Shown: in pieces, positions 48,737 through 58,420 of the stretch
Layout: each line of letters starts with the position of its first letter
How positions within the stretch are numbered: position 1 is the stretch's first letter
NCBI RefSeq assembly: GCF_000743355.1
Contig: NZ_JQEI01000025.1
Coordinates: 186,001-250,000, forward strand
Length of the DNA stretch: 64,000 nucleotides
Reading direction: 5' to 3'
From: Serratia sp. Ag1
GTDB taxonomy: Bacteria > Pseudomonadota > Gammaproteobacteria > Enterobacterales > Enterobacteriaceae
Notes under the pieces: model-generated
Databases searched by the model: none
What the model was told of the DNA's origin: nothing
The model's input: only the letters and a program-made list of their open reading frames with translations
Translations under genes and position numbers: made by a program

Positions 48737-49814
48737 GATCAGCGGTATCAACAAATTTTTCGGTCGTACCAAAGTATTGAACGATATCTCACTTGATATT
48801 CCTTCTGGTGAAATGGTGGCACTGTTGGGGCCGTCAGGCTCTGGTAAAACCACCTTGCTGCGGATTATCGCCGGGTTGGAAAGCCAGAGCGGCGGCAAAC
48901 TGGGCTTCCACGGCACAGACGTCAGCCGCGTTCATGCGCGCGATCGGCGTGTTGGTTTTGTCTTCCAGCATTACGCATTGTTCCGCCATATGACGGTATT
49001 CGACAATATTGCTTTTGGCCTGAGTGTGTTGCCGCGCCGTGAGCGCCCGAATGCAGCCGCGATCAAACAGAAAGTAGAACAATTGCTGGAAATGGTGCAG
49101 TTGGCTCATCTGGCTAACCGTTACCCTTCGCAGCTTTCTGGCGGGCAGAAACAGCGGGTGGCGTTGGCGCGCGCTTTGGCGGTAGAACCACAAATCCTGT
49201 TACTGGATGAGCCTTTTGGCGCGCTGGATGCACAGGTGCGTAAAGAGTTGCGTCGCTGGCTGCGTCAGTTGCATGAAGAACTGAAATTCACTAGCGTGTT
49301 TGTCACCCACGATCAGGAAGAAGCGATGGAAGTGGCGGATCGCATCGTAGTGATGAGCCAGGGTAATATCGAGCAGGTGGGTTCACCGATTGAGATCATG
49401 CGTGAACCGGCGACCCGTTTCGTGCTGGAGTTTATGGGCGAAGTTAACCGCCTGAACGGTGAAATCCGTGGTTCGCAGCTGTTTGTTGGCGCCCACCAGT
49501 GGCCGCTTTCATTCCAGCCGATGCATCAGGGCAGTGTTGAGCTGTTTCTGCGCCCGTGGGAAATGGAAATCAACACCGAGAGCAGTGCCCGTTGCCCGTT
49601 ACCGGTACAGGTGCTGGAAGTCAGCCCGCGCGGCCACTTCTGGCAGTTGACCGTGCAGCCGATCGGCTGGCATCAGGAACCGATCAGCGTCGTGCTTTCG
49701 GAAGACAATACCGCACCAATGCGCGGAGGCCGCTACTATGTCGGCAGCCTCAACGCACGCTTGTATGCCGGTGAACAGTTGTTACAACCGGTTGCGCTAG
49801 CAAAAAGCGCCTGA
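48726..49814 (+). CDS. cysA: CysA sulfate/thiosulfate transporter ATPase
   Basis: A 362-residue ABC ATPase. Walker A is GPSGSGKTT, the signature [15 protein letters not shown], Walker [13 protein letters not shown], and the switch His lies in [14 protein letters not shown]. The C-terminal third is the regulatory TOBE-like domain. ATG at 48726, within the end of cysW, has GGGAGGA upstream. It energises sulfate and thiosulfate import. Confidence 0.95.
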   Translation: MSIEISGINKFFGRTKVLNDISLDIPSGEMVALLGPSGSGKTTLLRIIAGLESQSGGKLGFHGTDVSRVHARDRRVGFVFQHYALFRHMTVFDNIAFGLSVLPRRERPNAAAIKQKVEQLLEMVQLAHLANRYPSQLSGGQKQRVALARALAVEPQILLLDEPFGALDAQVRKELRRWLRQLHEELKFTSVFVTHDQEEAMEVADRIVVMSQGNIEQVGSPIEIMREPATRFVLEFMGEVNRLNGEIRGSQLFVGAHQWPLSFQPMHQGSVELFLRPWEMEINTESSARCPLPVQVLEVSPRGHFWQLTVQPIGWHQEPISVVLSEDNTAPMRGGRYYVGSLNARLYAGEQLLQPVALAKSA

Positions 49815-49842
49815 TAGTTTTTAACCCCATCATTCACATTTT

Positions 49843-49864
49843 AAGGCAACCTCGGGGTTGCCTT
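49843..49864 (+). terminator. Hairpin between cysA and cysM
   Basis: A perfect 9-base-pair stem, AAGGCAACC and GGTTGCCTT, with loop TCGG. It lacks a T run, so partial termination or 3'-end protection of the cysPTWA message is more likely than a full stop; cysM starts 26 bases later. Confidence 0.5.
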
Positions 49865-49889
49865 CTGACATTACAAACAGGCAACGATT

Positions 49890-50771
49890 GTGACCACGCT
49901 GGAACAATGTATTGGAAATACACCGTTAGTAAAACTGCAACGGCTGGCTGAAGGGCTCGGCAGTGAAGTCTGGGTCAAGCTGGAAGGCAATAATCCGGCT
50001 GGATCGGTTAAAGATCGCGCTGCGCTGGCGATGATTCAACAAGCGGAACGGCGTGGTGAGATTAAACCGGGCGATACGCTGATTGAAGCGACCAGCGGCA
50101 ACACCGGTATTGCGCTGGCGATGATTGCTGCGATGAAAGGTTATACCTTAAAGTTGCTGATGCCAGAGAATATGAGCATGGAACGGCAAGCATCAATGCG
50201 GGCGTATGGCGCTGAACTGATCCTGGTCAGCCGTGAGCAGGGGATGGAAGGAGCCCGCGATCTGGCGCTTGAGATGCAACAGCAAGGGCAAGGTAAAGTG
50301 TTGGATCAGTTCAACAACCAAGATAACCCCTATGCCCATTTCACCACTACTGGCCCGGAAATCTGGCAACAAACGGCGGGTCGCATTACCCATTTCGTTT
50401 CCAGCATGGGCACGACGGGGACTATTACTGGCGTTGGTGGTTACCTGAAAAGCCAAAACCCGCAGGTCAACATTATCGGTTTGCAGCCTGCGGAAGGCAG
50501 CAGCATTCCGGGTATTCGCCGTTGGCCAGCGGCCTATCTGCCGGGTATTTTCCGCCCTGAGCTGGTGGATCAAGTGCTGGATATGAGCCAACATTTAGCC
50601 GAAAAGACCATGCGGCGACTGGCGCAGCTGGAAGGTATTTTCTGTGGTGTCAGTTCTGGTGGTGCTGTTGCTGGCGCATTGCAGGTCGCGGCGGCTAACC
50701 CGGGAAGTGTGATTGTGGCGATTATTTGCGATCGCGGCGATCGTTATCTTTCCACTGGCGTGTTTGATTAG
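49890..50771 (+). CDS. cysM: CysM cysteine synthase B
   Basis: A 293-residue PLP enzyme that makes cysteine from O-acetylserine and sulfide, or S-sulfocysteine from thiosulfate, which fits the thiosulfate importer encoded upstream. The PLP Lys is in GNNPAGSVKDRAA, the cofactor-phosphate loop in GTTGTITGVGG, and [13 protein letters not shown] binds substrate. The start is GTG at 49890. It is about ten residues shorter at the C terminus than E. coli CysM, ending at YLSTGVFD. Confidence 0.94.
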   Translation: MTTLEQCIGNTPLVKLQRLAEGLGSEVWVKLEGNNPAGSVKDRAALAMIQQAERRGEIKPGDTLIEATSGNTGIALAMIAAMKGYTLKLLMPENMSMERQASMRAYGAELILVSREQGMEGARDLALEMQQQGQGKVLDQFNNQDNPYAHFTTTGPEIWQQTAGRITHFVSSMGTTGTITGVGGYLKSQNPQVNIIGLQPAEGSSIPGIRRWPAAYLPGIFRPELVDQVLDMSQHLAEKTMRRLAQLEGIFCGVSSGGAVAGALQVAAANPGSVIVAIICDRGDRYLSTGVFD

Positions 50772-50818
50772 CGTTCCAATGCTTGTATCAGAGCCGCTTC
50801 GGCGGCCCGTTTCATCGG

Positions 50819-50845
50819 TTCGGGCGCAGTCTGCCAGCGCCCGAA
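50819..50845. terminator. Convergent hairpin between cysM and the fimbrial operon
   Basis: TTCGGGCGC and GCGCCCGAA form a 9-base-pair stem with a 9-base loop in the 90-base gap between convergent stops. It can act on both strands but has no T run. Confidence 0.55.
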
Positions 50846-50861
50846 CATCCATGTGAAGCGG

Positions 50862-52028
50862 TTAGTTGAAAGTGACCAGCATGTCTGTTGAGGCATCGAC
50901 AGGGCCGATAGGTAAAGTTGCTCCGCCAGAGCACAATCGCCAAGTGATTTGGTTATTGGTCACTTTGGTGGCCTCGGTGCTGGTGATACTCCCCACTTTG
51001 AGCTGGGTATTATCGAATGGAATACCCGTGGTTGCGTTACAGGCACCGCTCCCCGTCACGGCGTTATCGATTTCACCTGTGATATAGCCACCACCCTGGT
51101 TCAGCGCCAATCTTGTCGGTGTTGATTCATACTGGCCGCTGGCGGCACGGAACTGAACGTTGATATTGGCATTAATCTTGTCGGTATCCTGCGAACAGGC
51201 AACGGTGAGCGGATAGGATAAACGTGCTAATTCACTTCCCGCCTGAGTATTACGCTGCACACCGCCAAAGTTGATATTGGTGGTGGTGGCTACGGTGCAT
51301 GCCAAGGTAGAAATCCGCAGGGTTATTGGCCCCTTTAAAATCACGGTACTTCTGTCCCAGCCAGCAGTGCTAGTAAAGCTCCCTGCATACATGGGAGGAA
51401 TGGTATATTCTCCACTCCTTTGATTACCATCGGCTACCATAACCCAAGTCCCAGAGATATTTACAGTCCGGCGACTGTTGGTGTTATAAAAAAAATCGTA
51501 GTGGACTTTGTCAGTACGCGGAGGTAAGCACCATTCCTTTGGTGGATCGAAACGTATTGGGTTGTTGATGGTGAACCCGGAGCTTGTTCGGCCTTGCGTT
51601 ATGGGTAACCCTATTGTACCGCTTAGTGTTTCCAGGCCACCGACACCGGTTAGATAATACTCGGCATACCCGACAGCTCGGGGGATTAATCCTACCCCAG
51701 TTGGCTGATTTTGAGCATTAAGAAGTGGTAAAGCAGAATAACCGGCGATAGGTTTGAGTAGGGGAGCAGATAGGCAGGACACCGGGAGATTGGATATAGA
51801 TATTATTCCACTCGTAACCAGCAGAGTTGAACTGCCGAAAGAGTTCGCCGTCAGCGTTTCGTTAAACGCTAGACCTTCCCATACTATTCCGCTTCCTTTG
51901 CCGATCGTGATGGTCTCGGCCCAAGACGAAGGTGTAGTTACTAACAGTAAAGTCAGTAGGGGCAGTAGGCGCGAAACGCTACTCTTTGACAGATTCTGAC
52001 GAACAGGCATTTTGATCATTGTCTCCAT
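50862..52028 (-). CDS. Fimbrial tip adhesin
   Basis: A 388-residue two-domain protein, the last gene of the fimbrial operon. A signal peptide (LLPLLTLLLVTTPSSWA) leads to an N-terminal domain of about 190 residues that I do not recognise, probably the receptor-binding domain. The C-terminal ~150 residues form a pilin domain (ITLRISTLACTVATTTNINF, YPLTVACSQD, and a conserved C-terminal strand ending MLVTFN). The start at 52028 is chosen for its GAGGGTG ribosome site and signal length; 52010, 52079 and 52100 are alternatives. The receptor cannot be predicted. Confidence 0.8.
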   Translation of the reverse strand: METMIKMPVRQNLSKSSVSRLLPLLTLLLVTTPSSWAETITIGKGSGIVWEGLAFNETLTANSFGSSTLLVTSGIISISNLPVSCLSAPLLKPIAGYSALPLLNAQNQPTGVGLIPRAVGYAEYYLTGVGGLETLSGTIGLPITQGRTSSGFTINNPIRFDPPKEWCLPPRTDKVHYDFFYNTNSRRTVNISGTWVMVADGNQRSGEYTIPPMYAGSFTSTAGWDRSTVILKGPITLRISTLACTVATTTNINFGGVQRNTQAGSELARLSYPLTVACSQDTDKINANINVQFRAASGQYESTPTRLALNQGGGYITGEIDNAVTGSGACNATTGIPFDNTQLKVGSITSTEATKVTNNQITWRLCSGGATLPIGPVDASTDMLVTFN

Positions 52029-52086
52029 TTTGCTGCTTTCACCCTCTGTGGCGAGGTTTGCTGTTTTTAACGTTGTCATGATGTGT

Positions 52087-54693
52087 TTATTTCCCCTCAC
52101 AGATCACGGTTAACACGTGCACCGGATTATTGGCTGACGGTACTGTGGCTTTGGTCATATTAAAGGCGGCCAGGCACTGTTGGTTTGCCTCTTTGCCCCA
52201 CACCACCTTCAGCTTCCCTTGTTCCGATAACCCGCTCAGGTACACTTGACCGGCTTCACCGACGATCCCGGTATTAGGCTCTTGTGCGACCTTGTTCTCT
52301 ATGGTCACCAGTGCCCCGAACGGTACCGGGTTATTATTTGCCTGCAACAGCGTCATCAGTACCTGATAGCCGACCTGTGTGGCAAAGTTGGCCATCACGA
52401 CGGCCCCTTTGGTCGGGTAGATATTCAGGCTGGACTGGCTGATATCCACATTGTCTGGCAAGGTGGCCGGATTCAGGCTGACGCTGTTGGATTGATAGCT
52501 CGACAGGTATGGCACTACCGCATAGCCACGGTAGTCCGTCTGGATATTACCGCTCATCACGCTGGTGCCTGCGGACCCCGGAGCATTCACAATCGCTACC
52601 GAGTTACCCAGCATTTGGCTCAAGGTTACCCCTTGCGGATGAACGACCAGCCCGCCGTTGCCACTCATATTCAGTGAGCGGTTCTGGCGGCTGTAGCTAT
52701 AGCCCATACTGGCTGAGCCTTTGCTCCCTTGATAACCGGCATTCAACGTACTGTTGTTGCTGTCTTGTCCGTTGGACCAGCCCTGCGTTGCGCTATAGGA
52801 AAGGCGGCTATCCCATGCGCTGCCGCTAATCCCCGTTTGCTGCTGCACCTGGCCCTGATTGTTGTGGGTCATTTGGTAACTGGCATAGGCGTTACTCAAG
52901 GTTGCTGCTTGACTAAACAGGCTGAATGGCACTTGCATATTGAGTGAGAACTGCCGGTTCTCTGGCCAGGTGCCATCCCCTTTCAACCGGTCAATACTGT
53001 AAGCCAGACCGTAGCTCACACCCCGGTAACTGCCGTTGTAACCTGCCGATACCGTGTTAAGTATCTTGTCATTACCCCAGAAGTCATTACGCGAGGCGGA
53101 CAGATACAGCGATCCCCATGAATTCAATTGTTGGCTGAGCCGCACCTGGAAGTTGGAACGCTGGCGTTCCAGCGCCCATGGCACTTGGCCATCGCTGAGC
53201 TGGAAACCCAGATTGTTAAAATCAGAGAAACTGTAATAGTGACGGGTCGAATAGCGGTAGGCGGTCAGATCCACCGCCGTGCCGGTACTCAACATACTTT
53301 TGGAATAGCGTAACCGGTAGGAATAACCCTGCTGACGATCGTTTTGCCCAGCCAGTTTGGTGCTGGAGGCGGTGATATCGGCAGACAGTGCACCAAAGTT
53401 GCCCAGTGAGAAGCCGCTACCTGCCACGGCAGACGCATAATCTTTGGCTAAGAGCGTACCGCCATACAGGGTGATATCATGGGGCAGGCCATAAACGGCG
53501 GTGCCGAGCACAAAGTTCGTTCGCTGAGAATCTACCGTGATGCCGCCATTATAACGGCCTGCAGTGACTTCATATTTCAGGCTGCCTTGCCGACGCATCA
53601 CGGGGAGCGATGAGAAGGCCAGCGTCTGGGTACGAACCGTGCCGTCGGATTCGTTAACGGTGAGGAGTAAATCCCCCGCTTGCCCTGTCTGGAACAGGTC
53701 AGAGATCCGGAATGGCCCAGGGGCAACATAAGTCTGATAGACAACGTTACCGTTCTGGCTGACCGTCACACGTGCGTTGGTTTGCGCAATACCGCTGATG
53801 ATGGGGGCAAAACCGCGCAGGCTATTAGGCAACATGTCGTCACTGGAATTGAGCTTGACTCCGCGAAACGGGATGCTGTCAAACACGTCGTTTTCGGTGC
53901 TGTTTTCCCCCAGCAAAATTTCTGACCGCCAAGGCTGGATATCACGCTGCAGGAAGGTATTGGAAAAGCGCGTGCTCTGGGTAGTCTGCGACGCCATATT
54001 ACTCTGGTTGCTGGTGTTGCGCGTGTAGGTCATGTTGCTGCGCAGACGCCAGGCTTGCAGGTTGGCCCCTCCTTGTACGCCAGCAAACAGGTTGGTCTGG
54101 GTACTGTTCCCCATCCCTGGTTGGTCATTTTGCCAGTTACGCCCACCGTTCAGATTATAATTGAACAACAACGCAGGCACCCCGTGATCCCATAAAGCCG
54201 GATCGACCGCCCCTTGTGAATTAGGCTGCATGGCTATCTGTGGGATGCTGATGTCCAGGCGAAGCTGAGCAAAATCAAATTTGATTTTTGACTCTGGGAT
54301 CAGCGTTGCAAGATCTTTAACCGGTAATTCAGTGGGTAACCCTATAAAAGCCGGTAAAACCTGAGTATTTACCCCGAGTTCGTGCAAGAAGGTTGGCGTA
54401 AGTTCAGGCTGAATGTTCCCTTGGGTATCCGTCTTGAATACTAGAGTATGCTGACCTTGATCTGCCTGGTTGATAAACAGAGAAACGGTATAGGTACCTG
54501 GCGGTGTCTTCCCGGATGTTTCGAAAGGGCTCAAGTCCACTGTGGCAGCATCAGTTCCCCCCAGAGACAGTAACCCAGGGTCGAAGTAGTCTCGAGCCTG
54601 AGCTGGGGCACCACTTACCAGTAGAGTTGCTCCTGCCAGCACAGGCAATAATGTGAAATCAGTATGTCGTGTTGTCATTATTATCGCGTCCAT
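52087..54693 (-). CDS. Fimbrial outer-membrane usher
   Basis: An 868-residue PapC/FimD-family usher. A signal peptide ends at APAQA; the N-terminal chaperone-binding domain starts DYFDPGLLSLGG. The 24-strand barrel contains usher signatures (ELPVKDLATLIPESKI, RGVKLNSSDDMLPNSLRGFAP, YQTYVAPGPFRISDLFQTG, DFWGNDKILNTVSAGYNGSY). Two C-terminal plug-like domains end with a Cys pair (QQCLAAFNM ... VICEGK). Start at 54693 or 54678; neither has a strong ribosome site. It exports subunits delivered by the operon's chaperones. Confidence 0.93.
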   Translation of the reverse strand: MDAIIMTTRHTDFTLLPVLAGATLLVSGAPAQARDYFDPGLLSLGGTDAATVDLSPFETSGKTPPGTYTVSLFINQADQGQHTLVFKTDTQGNIQPELTPTFLHELGVNTQVLPAFIGLPTELPVKDLATLIPESKIKFDFAQLRLDISIPQIAMQPNSQGAVDPALWDHGVPALLFNYNLNGGRNWQNDQPGMGNSTQTNLFAGVQGGANLQAWRLRSNMTYTRNTSNQSNMASQTTQSTRFSNTFLQRDIQPWRSEILLGENSTENDVFDSIPFRGVKLNSSDDMLPNSLRGFAPIISGIAQTNARVTVSQNGNVVYQTYVAPGPFRISDLFQTGQAGDLLLTVNESDGTVRTQTLAFSSLPVMRRQGSLKYEVTAGRYNGGITVDSQRTNFVLGTAVYGLPHDITLYGGTLLAKDYASAVAGSGFSLGNFGALSADITASSTKLAGQNDRQQGYSYRLRYSKSMLSTGTAVDLTAYRYSTRHYYSFSDFNNLGFQLSDGQVPWALERQRSNFQVRLSQQLNSWGSLYLSASRNDFWGNDKILNTVSAGYNGSYRGVSYGLAYSIDRLKGDGTWPENRQFSLNMQVPFSLFSQAATLSNAYASYQMTHNNQGQVQQQTGISGSAWDSRLSYSATQGWSNGQDSNNSTLNAGYQGSKGSASMGYSYSRQNRSLNMSGNGGLVVHPQGVTLSQMLGNSVAIVNAPGSAGTSVMSGNIQTDYRGYAVVPYLSSYQSNSVSLNPATLPDNVDISQSSLNIYPTKGAVVMANFATQVGYQVLMTLLQANNNPVPFGALVTIENKVAQEPNTGIVGEAGQVYLSGLSEQGKLKVVWGKEANQQCLAAFNMTKATVPSANNPVHVLTVICEGK

Positions 54694-54739
54694 AACGAAA
54701 GCTAAAATGTCACTTTTCCATGTATTACTTCAGAAAAGC

Positions 54740-55504
54740 CTACAGGGGGCGCTGCTCGGTGGGGGTATCCCAACCATCTTCATCAATCAGTTGCCATGTC
54801 ACGTTGCCAGAGGCAGAGTCTGGTAGGGTGTAACCCTGCTGGCCTTTAGGAGGAACCATCAGGCGCAGTTGTGCCTTATCCAGTGCAGCTGTACCGACAG
54901 AAAGGCGTGAAAAAGTTAACCAATAGGGGGTTGGGTTCTCTGCGATCAGTTGGTTGCCCTCGCGGCGGAATTTCAGCTTGGGAGCCATGTCAGCAACAGC
55001 ACGTTTAACCAACCCCTCAGGGCGATAAAACACTTTCATATTGCTGGTGACCGTCAGCAGCATCTGCTTATCTTCCGCGCGCTGTTCTGGTGCTGCCTGC
55101 GAGGGGATCGCCTTCATCGAGATAAAAAACACTGACTCACGATCTGCCGGTAGCGGTTCACCATTACGCCTGATACGCAACGTCAGCTCGCTGTCAGCTT
55201 CCAAACGCGTCAGTGGTGGGGTGACAATAAACGGCATGGCGGGATGCTCTTTACTCGCCATGATCGGGTTGCCGGTGGCAGGATCAACGGGTTGTATCCA
55301 GGACTGCATCAGATAGGGGACAGAGGTCGTGTTGTTGGCCGTCAGGGTGACCCCTCTTTTATCGCTCTCAAGATAAATTACCCGCAGTACATAAAAGGAA
55401 ATCCCTTTTGGAGTTGCGGGGGCTTGAGCCTGGACTGTGCTGATATAGGCCGTTAGCAGACAAAAGATCCAGCCGACAAAACGCCAGCGAAATAGAGAGT
55501 TCAT
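54740..55504 (-). CDS. Fimbrial periplasmic chaperone 3
   Basis: A 254-residue PapD-family chaperone with a signal peptide ending near TVQAQA. It has the subunit-binding Arg in FYVLRVIYLES, the signature PADRESVFFI and the conserved Lys in NMKVFYRP. It is the most diverged of the three chaperones here, with a longer insert after SWIQPVDPATGNP. Its ATG shares a base with the preceding stop (TAATG), so it is coupled to chaperone 2. It could serve the tip adhesin or a specific subunit; this is inference. Confidence 0.88.
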   Translation of the reverse strand: MNSLFRWRFVGWIFCLLTAYISTVQAQAPATPKGISFYVLRVIYLESDKRGVTLTANNTTSVPYLMQSWIQPVDPATGNPIMASKEHPAMPFIVTPPLTRLEADSELTLRIRRNGEPLPADRESVFFISMKAIPSQAAPEQRAEDKQMLLTVTSNMKVFYRPEGLVKRAVADMAPKLKFRREGNQLIAENPTPYWLTFSRLSVGTAALDKAQLRLMVPPKGQQGYTLPDSASGNVTWQLIDEDGWDTPTEQRPL

Positions 55505-56241
55505 TATGGTGTTTCCTGTGTAGATGAGACTGTTTGTTGGCATGGGGTGGATAGCCCGCCGTAGTCAGTAACAGTCTGCCATTCGGCCTTGGTGACTCGT
55601 TCTCGAATTGAGTAGTTCTGCCCGCTCATCGGGGCCAGCATTGATGGCTGAGCATCCAGATTGATAGAGGCCATATTGAGTTTCAGATGCCCTAACGTTT
55701 GAAAGTAAGGCGTTGGGTTCTCGATACGCACCCCGTTGGCGGTTTGGCTCAAACGGAGATTGCAGATTGCCTTACTTGGCGACATCTTGAGGTTCGCCGG
55801 GCGGTAAAATAGCTTAATGATAAAACGCACCCCCATTGATATCTGTGCCTGGGGGGGGTCATTGCTGGCCTGAGCGGGGATGGCTAATACCGCAAGGTAA
55901 AAAAGCGACTCCCGATCGGTGAGCAGGGTAGAGCCCTGCGGTATAATGCGCAGTAACTGCTTACTATCAGGTTTTAGTGGGAAAAGTGGTGGCGTCACCA
56001 CAAAGGGGGCTAAGGTGGTATCGTCAGGTGTCTGTTGTACCCGGCTTTGAATCAGGTAACTCTGGTTGCCTGTATTTTTCACTGCCAGTGTTTGCGCTTT
56101 ATCTGTGGACACAAACACCACACGCGTTTGGCTGAGACTAATTCCACCGCTAGCAGCAGTTTGCGCAGCCATAGCCTGCACTGATATCAGCAGATACAGC
56201 CCAGTTGCCATTCTTACACGGTATGCGGGTATCAAAAACAT
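55504..56241 (-). CDS. Fimbrial periplasmic chaperone 2
   Basis: A 245-residue PapD-family chaperone with signal peptide (MATGLYLLISVQAMA region). Signatures are ISLSQTRVVFVSTDKAQT with the binding Arg, LTDRESLFYLAVLAIP, and FIIKLFYRPANLK with the anchoring Lys. The start at 56241 has GAGG upstream. It lies eight bases after the minor-subunit stop. The C terminus carries an extra pair of cysteine-rich and polar residues (STPCQQTVSSTQETP). Confidence 0.88.
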   Translation of the reverse strand: MFLIPAYRVRMATGLYLLISVQAMAAQTAASGGISLSQTRVVFVSTDKAQTLAVKNTGNQSYLIQSRVQQTPDDTTLAPFVVTPPLFPLKPDSKQLLRIIPQGSTLLTDRESLFYLAVLAIPAQASNDPPQAQISMGVRFIIKLFYRPANLKMSPSKAICNLRLSQTANGVRIENPTPYFQTLGHLKLNMASINLDAQPSMLAPMSGQNYSIRERVTKAEWQTVTDYGGLSTPCQQTVSSTQETP

Positions 56242-56248
56242 GTCAGCC

Positions 56249-56815
56249 TCAGCGATAGGCCAAGTTAAACAGAACACGGGCTGTTAACGTTCCCGGTCTC
56301 ATAGACCCGCTGGCGCATGCCAGGCTGCCGCAGGTGATCCCAGCATAAAATTTGATATTCTGATCCGGTGGATTAATCCCGGCTGCGGCTAATGGAATAT
56401 TGTCTCCATCTTTGACTTCTGTAGCGCTATAGCTAGGTGGAACGTCCGCTTTCACCAGCATGACTCCCATGCCGGAAGCCATAGAATCACTGCTACGGAA
56501 TAGCCATCTGCCATCCTGAGTGATCCCATCGCCGCTGACGTTAACAACTGGCGCTAGGCTGGCATCGGTCCCTCTGCAATCCTGAACGATGAGCGTAAAG
56601 GGTTGTGCTACCTGCAGCGTTGATGGTGTCAACTGCGACAGATGAATTGAATCGAGTGCCAGTGTGCTTTTGTCCAGGCTGAAAGTGCATGTCCCTGGGT
56701 TGAGCACGGCAGAGAAATTGAGCGTAACTGCCTGAGCAGAGACACAGCCTAAAACCGACAAGGTTAGTGCAAACAGCAGAAAAGATTTTTTACGGCAGTT
56801 TATAGTTGAACGCAT
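56249..56815 (-). CDS. Minor fimbrial subunit
   Basis: A 188-residue pilin-like protein with a signal peptide ending at VSAQA. The pilin Cys pair lies in GTCTFSLDKS and VQDCRGTD, a second Cys pair in GITCGSLACASG is unusual, and the C-terminal donor-strand-complemented motif is ARVLFNLAYR. The start at 56815 has GAGGGAGGA upstream and overlaps the end of chaperone 1 by 26 bases. It may be a tip-adaptor or initiator subunit. Confidence 0.85.
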   Translation of the reverse strand: MRSTINCRKKSFLLFALTLSVLGCVSAQAVTLNFSAVLNPGTCTFSLDKSTLALDSIHLSQLTPSTLQVAQPFTLIVQDCRGTDASLAPVVNVSGDGITQDGRWLFRSSDSMASGMGVMLVKADVPPSYSATEVKDGDNIPLAAAGINPPDQNIKFYAGITCGSLACASGSMRPGTLTARVLFNLAYR

Positions 56816-57506
56816 TGATTCCTCCCTCGTCGTTAATCGTTTCCCAATGGACCGTATTTTGTGTGGCAGTGGTTGGATAGATATGGCTGCTGAATGGGGC
56901 AAGCATTAATGTGGCAGGCGTATCCAATTTGAGAGTTTGGCTCCCTAAACGCAGGCTAGAGAAACTGACAAAGTAAGGAGAATTATTTCTGGCATGTAAT
57001 CCCTCCTTTACCCGGGAAAATTGCAGATTCTTTTGGGCATCGATTGATGATGAGGGCAAGTTTGTCGGGCGGTAAAATAGTTTAATAATATTGCCAACGC
57101 CAAATTGGGCCGTGCCAGAAACTCTATTATTTTGCCCATTGGATGAGGGGGTTGTACTGGCCGGAATAGCACTTGCGTGAAAATAGAATATGGACTCACG
57201 ATCTGTTGGCAGAGCCGCACTCTGCCCTACAATGCGTATTTGGTTAATACTGCTCGGCTCTAGGCGAAATAGAGAAGGGCGAGCAATAAAGGGGGCTGGT
57301 TGGCTTCCGTCTTGGGAACCACTTACTTTTGCCTGCACCAGATACGGCTGTGTTGTCATAGTATTGCGCACTGTCACGCTGATACTGTCAGTGCCCTGTG
57401 GGTAAATCAGGCGGGTAGCATTAATACCGAAGCCATCCGCTTGTGATAGAGCAGGCAGCATCAGCAGAGAAAATAATACTGAACGCAGTGGGAATATACG
57501 GGACAT
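56790..57506 (-). CDS. Fimbrial periplasmic chaperone 1
   Basis: A 238-residue PapD-family chaperone. Signal peptide ends at ALSQA; GINATRLIYPQGTD carries the binding Arg, PTDRESIFYFHASAIP the family signature, and NIIKLFYRPTNLP the conserved Lys. It follows the major subunit after a hairpin and is the usual position for the principal chaperone of a fimbrial operon. Confidence 0.9.
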   Translation of the reverse strand: MSRIFPLRSVLFSLLMLPALSQADGFGINATRLIYPQGTDSISVTVRNTMTTQPYLVQAKVSGSQDGSQPAPFIARPSLFRLEPSSINQIRIVGQSAALPTDRESIFYFHASAIPASTTPSSNGQNNRVSGTAQFGVGNIIKLFYRPTNLPSSSIDAQKNLQFSRVKEGLHARNNSPYFVSFSSLRLGSQTLKLDTPATLMLAPFSSHIYPTTATQNTVHWETINDEGGINAFNYKLP

Positions 57507-57529
57507 ATACAGTTCCTGGGGACTAGAAA

Positions 57530-57547
57530 AGGGGGCAAATGCCCCCT
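57530..57547 (-). terminator. Attenuator hairpin after the major pilin gene
   Basis: Read on the minus strand, GGGGGCA-TT-TGCCCCC forms a 7-base-pair GC stem followed by TTTTCT, between the major subunit and chaperone 1. Such hairpins in fimbrial operons let most transcripts stop after the abundant pilin gene. Confidence 0.7.
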
Positions 57548-57557
57548 AGGATATAAA

Positions 57558-58115
57558 TCAGTTGTAGGCAAAGCTGAACAGTACTGGTGCGTTTACAGCA
57601 CCGATATTTACGCCAGTGCCAGAGGTGCTTGAGGCCAAACCAGCTTGCAAGCTCAGGTTTTTACCATTGAAGTCACCCACTGCTGGTGTTGCACCGGCAG
57701 TAGCGACCAACAGTTTGTCACCGTTCTTGATATAAGTGCCCGCTGGAGCAGAGGCTTCACGCAGCATTACGCCTGCGTTAGTGCCAGAGCTGTTGAAAAT
57801 ATTTGGGTTACCACCCAGAGTTTGACCTGTTACTACCAGGCTGGCAGTATCACCACCGGACAACGGAGTCTGGCAGTTATTGATACCTACGGTGAAGGTT
57901 TTTTGGCTTGCCGCTACTGGCGTTGCCACAGTGGTAAAGTCTGATGGTGTGTAGTTTCCCAGGTCCAGATTGTTGGTTGACAGGCTGACGTCACAGGTCG
58001 CTGCTACCACAGTGCCTGTTACAGTGATCTGGGCGTTAGAAGCAGCCTGAGCATTGCCAGCAGCAGCCAGAAGTAACAGAGCAACTGGAGTCATGGTAGA
58101 TAGGATCTTACGCAT
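57558..58115 (-). CDS. Major fimbrial subunit
   Basis: A 185-residue pilin of the type 1 family. The signal peptide ends near NAQAAS. The disulfide cysteines lie in VAATCDVSLS and INNCQTPLSG. The C terminus FSFAYN has the penultimate aromatic residue and alternating hydrophobic pattern bound by the chaperone. It is the first gene of the operon, and its message has a leader of unknown length in an AT-rich region. Confidence 0.92.
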   Translation of the reverse strand: MRKILSTMTPVALLLLAAAGNAQAASNAQITVTGTVVAATCDVSLSTNNLDLGNYTPSDFTTVATPVAASQKTFTVGINNCQTPLSGGDTASLVVTGQTLGGNPNIFNSSGTNAGVMLREASAPAGTYIKNGDKLLVATAGATPAVGDFNGKNLSLQAGLASSTSGTGVNIGAVNAPVLFSFAYN

Positions 58116-58394
58116 TATATTTCCTTATATAGATAATAATATTCCGGTAGCCCGGAAAGGTTACGTGGCATAGACGCCACAGACAGCATAGAAAACATTA
58201 ATTAAATAAATATATTAAAATCTCAACATCACATAGAACAGCGACAATAAATATGTCGTATCATATTAATGTGGCTTTTAATTTATTTGATGAGTTTGGG
58301 AGAATGTGTAAATACTCCTGTTAATCATGTGCCAAATTTATGGCTGTTCAACTCTCTATCAAAGAGATATATCTCATAGATAAGGTAGTTGATT

Positions 58395-58420
58395 GAGTAA
58401 TAGTTTATAACTTATTACTC
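58395..58420. promoter_or_regulatory. Inverted repeat upstream of the fimbrial operon
   Basis: GAGTAATA and TATTACTC pair perfectly around ten bases, with imperfect GGTA/TACC outside. It lies about 280 bases before the major pilin gene and could be a regulator-binding site or a short hairpin. Confidence 0.35.
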
